DNA from: Cryptomeria japonica
Taxonomy: Eukaryota > Streptophyta > Pinopsida > Cupressales > Cupressaceae
Length of the DNA stretch: 64,000 nucleotides
Reading direction: 5' to 3'
Assembly (NCBI RefSeq): GCF_030272615.1
Contig: NC_081405.1
Coordinates: 158,955,954 to 159,019,953, forward strand
Part shown: positions 12,411 through 23,046 of the stretch, piece by piece
How the letters are laid out: every line of letters begins with the position of its first letter
Position numbering within the stretch: the stretch's first letter is position 1
The notes under the pieces: model-generated
The model's database searches: none
What the model was told of the DNA's origin: nothing
The model's input: only the letters and a program-made list of their open reading frames with translations
Made by a program: the position numbers and the translations under genes

Positions 12411-12739
12411 TAAAAAAATGATAATGAATCATTTGAAAAAAATACCATTCAAAAACAAGAAAAAAATATAAGGAAATAAGTTAGGAAGGGAAATAGAAAA
12501 AAAATTGGTAGCATATCCCCTTGTTTTTCAATATTTTTTTGATTTTCAAAACATGGAAATGAAAAAAAAAAAGAGAGAGAGAGAGAGAAGACAAATCCTT
12601 ATCTAGTCTCTTTTGTTGTTTTAATCTTGTTTCCTCTCCTTCTTCAAACCCTACAAACCTGTTTTCTGCAAGTATCAATGCCAAATGAGTGAAAACTTTT
12701 TAAAAAATCACTTTAAAACATGGTTGGGCATGCATGCTG

Positions 12740-12900
12740 GGCGATGCGAGTCTCTAGGTCGAACTTGTGAGTCCATGTAAAAATTTTGCTAGTCTTTTGT
12801 TAAGACTTGCCAAGACTCGGCTCACAAGTCCTTAGCGAGTTGACTCGGCCCACCAATGGATTCGCTAGTCCATGGTGAGTCCCACAAGTCTTTTATCTAT
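12740..12900. repeat. GACTC/GAGTC-rich subterminal-like repeat cluster
   Basis: The motif GAGTC, GACTC or AAGTC recurs about ten times in both orientations within 160 bp (for example GCGAGTCTC, AAGACTCGG, GCGAGTTGACTCG, GTGAGTCC). Short motifs in both orientations near element ends are typical subterminal transposase-binding sites. Assignment to the nearby hAT remnant is an inference. Confidence 0.4.
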
Positions 12901-13254
12901 GGGTTAAATAATAAACAATAGCATGTTATATTATTTATTATTGAGATTCGATATAATTTGTTCCATCTAAATCTTAAGTGTAAAATTTGGTTGCCTTGGG
13001 CAAATTCACCAAAAAAAAATTTGAGTGGTTGGTAAATTCACCAAATTTAATGACCATATTGGTATCATTATTAATCATAACATGGATTCTTAATAATCAA
13101 AAATGACAAGTAAGCAAAATTGAATTTGATTTCACGTTTTGCCTCTTATGCACTTTGACATATTTGAACAAAAAAAAATCACTATTTATGTGAATGTAAT
13201 AAGTATGGTTAATTACGCTTAGTAATGACAGAGGACAAATAATTGCTAAATTTC

Positions 13255-14797
13255 AAAAGTCATCATGGGTACGAACCATTGATTCCAACATGTTTGGTTA
13301 GGCTTATTTACCCTAGGGATACTCATGTTTTGCCTCCCAACTCCGTTGAACGCTCAATGCCATACCCTAGCAACACTATCCCTTAAGTGCCCTAAGTGTA
13401 AAAAATTGTCAAACTTTGACAAGCTATTTCTCAACATCCTTGGCACTTGTGAATGGTCCATCCATATCTATAGGGTCACATGAGTCCCCTCTACAATAAC
13501 CTATCTCGAATTTTCAAGATTCGGAGTGGTTTTCCTAGGGCAGCAATTTTTTTGTTGACACGAAAATCATCAAAGGCATTCAAGGAAAATTTGCAGTGGA
13601 GCCTAATTCTAATTTTTTTCATCACAGGTGAAAACCATTGGTTCCAAAATGTCCAGTTAGGTGGTTTTAACCTAAACATACACCTATTTTGCATCCCAAG
13701 TCACCTAAATGCTCATTGCCATACCTTAGCAACGTTGTCCCTTAAGTGCCCTATGTGCAAAAAAATGTCAAACTTTGACAGGTTGTTTCTCACAATTTGT
13801 TGAACTTGTGAATGATCTGTATAAACCTATAGGGTCACTTGAGGCCCCTCTACAATAGATTATCTCAAATTTTCAAGATATGGAGCGGTTTTCCTAGGGC
13901 AACAATTTTTTTGTTGACGTAAAAACCGTCAAAGGCATTTTCTGAAAAGTTGCAATGGGCCTAATTCTCATTTTGTTTGTCATGGGCATGAACCATCAAT
14001 TCCAACACAACTGGTTAGGTGGATTTACCCTAGGCATACTCCTATTTTGCATCCCAACTCACCTGAATGCTCAATGCCATACCCTAGCAACATTGTCCCT
14101 TAAGTGCCCTAAGTGCAAACAATTATCAAAGTTTAACATAGTGTTTCTTAAAATCTGTGGCAATTGTGAATAATTCATTTGAATTTACAAGGTCACATGA
14201 GGCCCCTCTACAAAAACCTATCTCAGATTTTCAATACTTAGAGTGGTTTTCCTAGGGCAGCGAGTTTTTTGTTGACACAAAAATCATCGAAGACATTCAA
14301 TGAAGAGTTGTGGAGCCTAATTCTCATTGTGTTTGTCATGGGCATGAACCATCAGTGCCAATATGTCTAATTAGGTGTTTTTACCCTAGGAATACTTATT
14401 TTTTGCATCCCAACTTGCTCGAACACTCAATGCCATACCCTAGCAGTGTTGTCCCTTAAGTGACCTAAGTGCAAAAAAATTTCAAACTTTGACAGCCTAT
14501 TTCTCAAAATTTGTGGCACTTGTGAATGATCTATTTAAACCTATAGGGTCATGTGAGGCCCCTCTACAATATGATGTCTCAAATTTTCAAGATTCGGAAT
14601 GGTTTTCCCAGGGCAGTTATTTTCTATTAACGCAAAAATTGTCAAAGGCATTCAATGAAAAGTTACATCTGAGCCTAATTCTCTTTATGTTCATCATGGG
14701 CACAAACCATCGATGCCAACATGTTTGGTTAGGCATTTTTACCCTAGACATACTCTTCTTTTGCCTCCTAACTCACCTAAACGCTTAGTGGCATACC
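13255..14797 (+). repeat. tandem repeat, about 358-bp unit, 4+ copies (left part)
   Basis: Units start at about 13264, 13623, 13981, 14337 and 14694, so the period is 356-359 bp. Landmarks in each unit are CATGGGCATGAACCATC, CCTAGGGATACTC, GCCATACCCTAGCAAC, CCCTTAAGTGCCCTAAGTGC, TCAAACTTTGACA and GGCCCCTCTACAA. The fifth unit is cut at CCCTAGC by the copia element and resumes at 30916. Units differ from each other by roughly 10-15% by eye. Upstream (12901-13254) I see only AT-rich unassigned DNA. Confidence 0.92.
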
Positions 14798-14802
14798 CTA
14801 GC
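14798..14802. repeat. target-site duplication CTAGC (left)
   Basis: CTAGC lies immediately before the left LTR and is repeated immediately after the right LTR (30911-30915). The uninterrupted sister units carry a single CCCTAGC at this place, which confirms the insertion point. Confidence 0.92.
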
Positions 14803-15674
14803 TATTGGGAAAATGGTGTCTCAATCTTGCATTTACATGAGGTTACTAATTATAGTAAGTTTTTATTTGAGCACAAAATGGTGCAAAATTATCCCTAAGG
14901 CTTCTAGTTGGCTAGATAAGCATTCCAGTAAAGTAATGTCGCAAGATCAAAGCTAGTTTTTGAGATATTAAATTTTTCATTTTGGAGGGGTCCAATGAAA
15001 GGTTTTAATTTGATTTTGAGGACTTTAGAGGCCCCAAAATTCCATGAAAAGTGGGCATAAATGTTGTAGCATTTACGAGGCAATAGAGCACTTTGCGAGC
15101 TTTCTAGCGCTTCAAACGATTCAACAATAGGACGTATGGTTCTCAAGTTATGGCCTCCAAAAGTTTGTACTCCTGAAATAGGAAATATAAAATACATCGG
15201 ACATATAAATTAGTTGTAAAAAGGGAGGGACACATCATAGGACATCTAGAAGGGAGATATGGTCAGCTACACCGTATTGGGTGGTTTTAGCCCATGGTTT
15301 TGTAATACCATTTGACGGTTTCTTGTATTGTATCTCCAATATATGAGGTGTGTGAGATAGAGGTTGTGTGTAAGAGTCTTATAGCTATTGAGTTACCTCT
15401 GAATATTTGATTAGTGGTACTCCTGCAAAGAGCTTGCTCTATAAGTATATTATAATCTATTTTTTTATTGCAAAATAATATATTGGGCAGCTTTTGGAGT
15501 GTGGGGTTTTTCTCTCAAAAGGGTTTTTCCCACTTAAATCACTTTGTTATGGCTTGAATGTTATTATATCTATTTCTATTTTCTATAACCATTGTAACGA
15601 TCTATAAAAAAAATTGCATTACCCTCCTCTCAAGTTTAGTGTAGGAATTTGTTCCGCTACTTAACTTCCTTACA
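14803..15674 (+). repeat. copia 5' LTR
   Basis: An 872-bp repeat starting TATTGGGAAAATGG and ending CTTCCTTACA. Its partner at 30051 starts TGTTGGG and ends in the same CA. Shared blocks include GGCTAGATAAG, GAGGCCCCAAAATTCC, TTCTCAAGTTATGGCC and GACGGTTTCTTGTATTG. Confidence 0.93.
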
Positions 15675-15676
15675 AG

Positions 15677-15688
15677 TGGTATTAGAGC
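15677..15688 (+). other. primer-binding site of the copia element
   Basis: TGGTATTAGAGC starts two bases after the 5' LTR. It differs at one base from TGGTATCAGAGC, the initiator-Met-tRNA complement used by most plant copia elements. Confidence 0.9.
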
Positions 15689-15798
15689 TTGATCACCTTT
15701 GGTTTCAGTTGTGGGTTGTTGGGTTTTTTGAACTAATCCAGATTTTAGTGGGAGCTTTTGCAAAAGATACTTTTTGATCTTGTTGCAGGAATTTTCAA

Positions 15799-17216
15799 AT
15801 GGCAAGTTCGTCAGGGAAAATAGAGGTGGAGAAATTTAATGGAACAAATTTTGAGATGTGAAAGATGAAGATGGAAGATCTGCTAATAGATTGAGATCTA
15901 TGGGATGTTGTTGTTATGAATGTTCAAAGGCCCTCAGATCCTATTGCAGCAGCTCAATATGATGTTATGGACCAAAAAGCCAAGGGTCTAATCAGACTAT
16001 GCCTGGTTGACTTTGTTCTAATCAATGTCTACAAAGAAAACACTACAAAGAAGCTATGGACTAAGCTTTGTGAAATGTATCAAGCGAAATCTTTATTAAA
16101 TCATATTTTCTTGAGGAAGAAATTGTATTCCTTAAAGATGAAAGAGGGTGGACGAGTTGCAACCCACCTGGAAGCATTCAATATATTGGTGGCTCAATTA
16201 GTATCTGTCGATGTTAAGATGAACAAAGAGGAGAAATGTCAGATCTTGCTTTGTTCTATGCTTGATTTGTGGGATTCTCTTGTTATGGCTATCAATAGTA
16301 CTTCTATTGTTTTGAAGTCTGAAGATGTGGTGGGTGCCCTACTTGGTGAAGAGATATGAAGGAATCTATCCCACAATTCAAAGGAAGCCCTAACTGTTCA
16401 TGGAAGACCTAAGTATAAAGGCAAGAAGAATGAGAAGCGCGATGAGTCCAAATCAAGAGGGAGATCAAAGTCTCCTAGAAAGTCCAAAATAATTTGCAAT
16501 AATTGTGGTAAACCAGGTCACATTTGTAAGGACTACAAAGAAGAAAAGAAGAAGAAAAAGAAGAAGATTGATTATGATTCTGAGTCCGAGAAGGAAGATG
16601 ATGATGCATTTATTGTAGCTTTAGCGACTCATGCAGGCAATGATGTCTGGTTAATTGACTCAGGTGCATTTTCAATATGATTGCCAATAGAGATTGGTTT
16701 TCTGAATATGAAGAGTTTAATGGAGGTAAGGTGTACTTGGGTGATGATTCACACTTAGACATTGTTGGTCGAGGTAAAATTAGAATTAGATTTTTTGATG
16801 GTAGAATAAAAAGGATTAATGGTGTGCTGCATATACCTAGTTTAAAATGAAATATATTATTTGTGAGCAAAATGATAGATGCAGGTGTGTAGGTAGTCTT
16901 TTTTGAAGTAGGATGTAAGATGATCAAGGGTGCTATGGTAATTGCTAGAGGTGTCAGGCTTGACACTTTGTATAAGCTAGACGCATACACTGTTGAGTGT
17001 AATAGCACTTCTATAAAAAATAAACCTATGGAAGATTTGAGGGTTTCACCTTCTGTAGATGGAAATGGCTTTTGGGTACCTAAGGGTGCTCTTTCTTCTG
17101 AAGAAAAGTTACCTATAGAGAAGACTATGTTATGACACCATAGGCTTGGCCACATTGGAGAAAAGGGTCTAAGGACCTTGAAAAATAAAAACCTTGTTGA
17201 AGGTTTGAATGATTGT
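15799..17216 (+). pseudogene. copia gag, protease and pre-integrase parts (fossil)
   Basis: The parts seen in order are a UBN2-like gag (NIHP-type coat segment around 15916-16359, with KKLWTKLCEMYQ), a CCHC-type zinc knuckle region (CNNCGKPGHIC, about 16495-16530), a protease start (WLIDSGA, about 16650) and a GAG-pre-integrase motif (HRLGHIGEKGL, about 17140-17170) that stops at the nested insertion. Broken. Confidence 0.88.
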
Positions 17217-18006
17217 TGTAGACACCTAAAATTGTCAAGTCTAATTAAATAAATATTTTATTTATTTGATTATTTTAACCTAATTCTTCTATTAATTAAA
17301 TAAATCCTTGTTTATTTAATTAATTCATTTATCCTCTTCTAGCCTTATTTCTCATTTAAATAAATACCTTTATTTATTTAAATTATCCTTTTCTTAAATT
17401 AAATAAATATCTTATTTATTTAATTGATCCCACTTCTTCTATTAATTAAATAAATCTTTATTTATTTAATTAATTCATTAACCTTTTCTACCTATGACAC
17501 ATGTCATTCATCTCTTAATTCATACACTACCTACCCTCTTATTATTTTCTTATTTTCTCTACCTACCCTCTAATCATAGCCGACCATTTATCTTTTACAC
17601 CTCTCAATCTTATCCCTCCATTTCTTATAGTGTCTTCTATATAAGGAGATTCTTCCTTCATTATTAATCCTATTCAATTCTAATCATTCTAATCAAGCAT
17701 CCTAGCATTCGAACTTTCATATGCGATCAAGCCTACTTGCAACCACATTTTTGTTCTTTGTTGAGCTCTTGTGCACACATAAAATCTGAGAGAAAATATA
17801 TCAAGCAAGATCAATGGAGATAGGAAGAATGGAGATCCAAACCCTATTGGAAATGTGATGGTATAATCTTTGTGATTTCATTTGATTTGCATTATCTTAG
17901 GTAATCTTCATATGTTATGGTGGATCTTTGTTGTTGTTAGGCTAGGGTTTTGTGGTTGAATTCATTTAGTCTTTCAATATTGTTGTTTCCACTTTCACCA
18001 TAAACA
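17217..18006 (+). repeat. gypsy-type 5' LTR
   Basis: A 790-bp segment with TG...CA ends. It opens with alternating ATTAAATAAAT and TTTATTTAATT runs, carries a TATA-like TCTATATAAGG near 17638, and is followed by a primer-binding-site-like segment at about 18010. The LTR at 36480 has the same architecture but clearly different sequence. Confidence 0.8.
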
Positions 18007-20545
18007 TTTTGGCACGCCTGATGGGACATGGATTTTTGTTAGATCTGTGTTTTTTGCAGGTTTTTCTAACCCTATATTGTTGTTTTTTAAAACAATTTGG
18101 AGAATAACCTTGTGCAGCTACGGTTTTGGACACAAAATCAAGATCTTGGAGAGATTTGATATGATCTCACAAACGGCTTCGAATTTTTGTACAAAATGTT
18201 TTTTGCGAGTTGAAGACAATATCAAGATCTCTCAATCCAAAATTCAGAATTTTTGGAGCACATTTTCATTTTCTATGATTTTTCATAAAAAATTAATTTT
18301 GAGAGTAAATGAGAGAACTTTTTGGATTTTCTTAAATTTTTTGAAATCTCTCATAATTATAAACGGGATCTTTTCTTTGTGATTTTAATTTTGATGCAAA
18401 ATATTTCCTAAAAAATCGGATCTTTAAACATTAGAGTTTTTCATTATTTTGATCCAATCTCTCAAACAGATTTGTATTTTGATATAAAAAAAAAAAATTC
18501 AAGTCAGGAAAATTATCAGAGGTGTTTAGTAAAAATTTCAGAGTATTTGGATCAATTTTGCATTTTATATGAATTTTTTTATGTTTTTTCATAAAAAATT
18601 AATTTTGAGAGAAAATTAGCGAATTTTTAGGATTTTCTTACATTTTTGGAAATATCTTAGAATTATACACAAGATATGTTCTTTGTGATTTTAAATTTGA
18701 TACAAAATCATTCCTAAAAAATTGGATCTTTGAAAATTAGGGTTTTTCATTATTTTGCTCATATCTCACAACCAGCTTGGAAATTTTGCAGGAATTTTTC
18801 TATACAGGTTTGGAAGGTCATAAAGAGTGTCCAGTAAAAATTTTAGATTTTTTGGATCCATTTTTCATTTTATATGATTTGTTTATGACTTTTCATAAAA
18901 AAATAATTTTTGGAGCAAATTAGCAATTTTTTTGGATTTTCTTACATTTCTGGAAATGTCTTGAAATTTTATAGGTGGTCTTTTTTTTTTATGAATCATA
19001 TCTTTGAATTGGTCAAAAAAACGCATTGTTGAAGGCCCCTATTTCATAAAGTCTTTTGGATCTAAATTTACCTAACTTGTGTGCTTGTGGGAAGGGGTGA
19101 TCATTTGAAACAATCCAAACTACTAATAGATCTTTTTTGTAGGACCTTGGCAAGGGTTTTTGATCTTTCATTGTGTGCCTTGTTTTCATAGATTAGCAAA
19201 CACTTCATTTGGTGCACTAAAATTGAACCAGTGTCCTTTGTGTCTTGGGCAATAGGCTCTTTTTGTCTCATCTTTAGAGGGCCTATCTACCCATGTGGTC
19301 ATTAGGACTACTAGTGAGGAGAGAACGACCCAAGTGGTAGCGAGGAAAACCCACCTCTTTCGAACCACTATAAACAACTATATTCATGGTGAAAACCATG
19401 GATAATGTGTGCTGATTAGTTCATACCGACACTATGTCTCCCCATAAACCCGTTTGACCAAATTTATTTGATCAGTTGTAGGGTGTAACCCCTACCGGCT
19501 GGGAGCCTTTTGTATTTATAGAGCTGAAAGTGCCACATGTATGGCCACACGAGCGGATGCCCTTACTAGAACCTTTTTGTTTTAGAAGCCAAAATCCTTC
19601 TAATTGTTGGGGCAGGAGGTCGGACCTCTGGAGCGGCCCACAGACATACGGTTCTTAGTAGAGATACAAAGTTCACCATGGGGAGTTTTCGTGGGAACTG
19701 ATGCTTGGATTCCCCGAGAAGTGAGTGTCAAAGGGTGGAGCCAGTGGGGTCAAGCATCTAATTATCCGCTCTGAATAGTGTAGCCTCATGTGGGATCAAC
19801 AACTATTGTCCTAGCCAACCATAAGAATTGTGCTTGTCTTATTTTGAACTATCAAACATTCAAGACCAAACATCAAAACATTATGTCTTTTGTGTCTTCA
19901 AGTGTATGCAAAATAATTTTACATCAAACAACACACTTTTCTTTGATTCATTTTGAGTCTAAACACTTGCAAACATTGAGTCCTCATCAACATTGTGTCC
20001 TCTTGTCATGAAAAATAGTCAAAAAAAATTCAGATTTGGTCACAACAAACAACTTCACAAATTGGAAAAATTTACAATCCAACAAACAAGAGCAGTTAGT
20101 TTCAGAATTCTTGAGCTTCCTAAGCTATCTCTTCAAGTTTTCATCTAGAATTCAACCTGTCTTTGGGTCTCACAAAGTCCATCATTGCTTTACACCTTAC
20201 ATTACATACACATTTTTCTAAACTTGAGTCAAAAGGTCACTTGCTTGTCCTCATCATACTTTGTCAACACATTACATACAACAACATTTTGCTAAGTGGT
20301 CCCTCATCAAGGTCTATCACCTTTGGGTCTCATTTGGTCTTACTTAGAGTCAAAGTCAACTTACCTCATCAAGAGAAACTATCATCTCTTTGGAAGCCAC
20401 ACCGACTCTACTATATACATACTTGATCTTACACTTTGGACTTTGCAAGTACACTTCAGATTCATTTGCATTCCATCCAACTCTTGGTCTTTCATATCTT
20501 TCCATTTTCATCTAGTCTCACACATTTTGGTCAATACCCAATTCA
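18007..20545 (+). other. long untranslated leader of the gypsy-type element with internal repeats
   Basis: Three diverged copies of a roughly 300-bp block (near 18290, 18590 and 18890) share TTTTTCATAAAAAATTAATTTT, GATTTTCTTACATTTTTGGAAAT and TCGGATCTTT-like segments. The 19190-19780 part is more GC-balanced and open-frame poor. No gene was recognised in the leader. Confidence 0.65.
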
Positions 20546-21377
20546 TGGTTGAAACCAATTCCCAAAAATCTAGGAGAGAAGCTAAAGAGGCTCAAGAGTC
20601 CGCAAACATGAGTTCCTATGAGTATGACAATGATATCTTTTTCAATTCTGATCATACTACATTACCTGACATGGATGCTTATAGAAACATTCCAAATGTT
20701 GAGAACATGGATACTATAAACAACAATGATATACACAATGACAATATGGACAACATTTCAGTACATTCAGCAGAAGTGGAAGACTCCATTATGGATACTC
20801 GTTTCAATCGATTGGTTGAGGAAATAATGAGGAGAGATAGACAATATTTCTTACAAGTGATGGCACAAAGTGGAGCCAAGATACCTCATGATTTTGATAT
20901 GTCTCAAATAATGGAAAATCGACCTTTGCAACAACCTCACCTCAACATGGATCAAAGGAGGCCTAATAGTGGAGGCAATAGAGGACCACATCTTGTGCCT
21001 GAATCACCATCATCTTTGTTAAAAACCTAAGGTCCTACATACACATGGTCAAGCATATGATACTCACCTTCGCAGACCATTATGGAAGTCTTATGCAGAA
21101 AAAATATACTCAATCACATGCCAAGGCTAAGGACCAACCACCAAGGCAATTGGATATCCAAAGGCAGGTTCAAAATTTCGACACAAGAAAACCTCGTGTC
21201 AAATTTGGGGGCAACACATTAGAACAAACTCATGACCTGCCTGTAGAGTATGGTATACATGGACAAAGTAGATATTCCATTCCTCATCATGACTCTATAC
21301 CAAGCGGTCCATATATGCAACATCGCTATAGACCTCCTCAATATGAACATGTGTATGATCAGTATCATCCATATATG

Positions 21378-23046
21378 TGTGTAGGGGGAAAAGCGAGACT
21401 AGGTTAACATGCCCTAATCCTACCTTTTGACACACATTACGGAATACGAAAGAGCCTAGAGGTATCACACAATTGGCTACTTCTTCTTGTGAAAGAGAGA
21501 GCCACGGGCTACCTATAAGGATTTCTATTCCTTTGTTGAAATTGGAAGATCAAATGATGCAAGTTCAAGTCCTAATCCCAAAATGCAAGTATGAACTAAT
21601 AACAAGATTGCAGAATTGAGATTAAACAATGAACAGCTGTAAACACAAGGACAAAACAAGAATGCAGACGCGTACCCAAAGTCAAAATCTGATTGAAAAT
21701 GTTCAGGACGGGGGCGTGGGCGCCACTGTCCTGATTCTGTCCTGAAAACTGCACCTGAAACTGTTGTTTTGCACTCTGGAAAACTATCGGAAATGTCAAA
21801 AAATGTTGTCTGTCCGGAGGACCAGGGCGCCCAGCGCCTCTGTCCCAGGGACCAGGGCACCCAGTGTCCCTATCCTGGTAGGACCAGGGCGCCTAGCGCC
21901 CCTGTCTAGGTCTTTTGCTCTGCAATTTGATGTGGAGTGTTGTCTCGACCTGCCTTTCCCGGATCTGTCACCTGCGGCGTCATCCGAGTCCCGAAACCTG
22001 CACTTATATCTGAAAAGGGTATGGGTGGCTATATAGGGTTTTGCCTTAGTCAAACCCCCGCTTCGGTGATTTCCACCTCCATGAATAGCCAAGTTGTATT
22101 GTAAAATGTATTGTGTGTGCAGACCTAGTGTGTGTGCAAGGTCCTAAAATGCAAGCAAGCAAACTAAAGCAACCTAGAAAGTAAACCCTAATTGCTTGTA
22201 AATGATAATATAAATGCTCTAAATCAAGATGCAAAGTGATCTAAAGCATGAATAAAGGATATATTGAAGCTTATGCAAAGACATGAAAACAACATGAAAT
22301 CATACCCAACCCCCAAGGGAGGAGTACAAGCCAATCTTCAGTCGGTAATCTCCTATTGTTCTTCAATGTCTTCCAAGCCCTAAATGGATGAATGAAATTG
22401 ATAAATGCTTGATAGAAGAATGTTGAATGTTGTTGAAGTCTTCAAAGATCTACTCTTTCGCTGCATATGAGGTTCCTGAAAACAAAAATCGGATCCTTTC
22501 AAATGAAGAAAGAGAGCTCTTATGTAGGAAACCCTAGATCGTAATTTCGTCTTTTGGCTGACCTAGAGATTGAATTTCCTGCCAATTTCTTGGGGTTAAG
22601 CTTTATTTTGTGATTGGATTGTGCTCCTAAAATTTCGGGAAAAATGTCCGGGACCATGTGCACTCTGGGCGCCACGGTCCCGACAACTTTTCACCAAATT
22701 TTCAGGGCCATCGGATATGATGATTTTAGAGAGAATCCCGAAGTTACAGGTGATTTCGAGATGTTTTGACCCCCGAAACCAAGCCCCCAAGCTCAAAATA
22801 GGACTTAATTAGGGTTTTTGATTGAGTGATGTATTGGAGGAATAAAATGAAAAGGGCACACTTTAACGAAAGGGCCCAACTTTATGATGTAGAGGACGAT
22901 GAAATAGGACCTTAGACCTAATTAATTTGATTAATTAAGTGCTAAAGGAGAAATGCAATGCAAAATGTAAAATGCACTAAGGCGGGTGCTAAACTAGGTG
23001 TGAAATTGTACCACCCTAGCAAGTGCGTACAATTTACGATGCTACA
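21378..23046 (+). mobile_element. solo LTR (about 1.67 kb) inserted in the gypsy-type gag
   Basis: The segment begins TGTGTAGGGGG and ends GCTACA. It is flanked by a perfect 5-bp duplication, ATATG, at 21373-21377 and 23047-23051, and it interrupts an otherwise continuous gag-like region. It carries a TATATAGG motif near 22031, a G+C-rich minisatellite and no coding region. A solo LTR from recombination between two LTRs is the simplest reading. A non-coding LTR-flanked derivative is less likely because no internal terminal repeat was seen. Confidence 0.72.
21815..21912. repeat. G+C-rich minisatellite, about 33-bp unit, 3 copies
   Basis: GGACCAGGGCGCCCAGCGCC and near-identical variants occur three times in a row (starts near 21819, 21850 and 21882) inside the solo LTR. 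A related GGGCGCC..GTCCCGAC motif lies at about 22668 of the same LTR. Confidence 0.75.

Noticed and set aside
20163-20545. N-terminal extension of the gypsy-type gag frame
   Set aside because: The sequence before the Met at about 20546 is leader-like (Ser/His/Leu-rich, no conserved text), so the gag start is placed at 20546.
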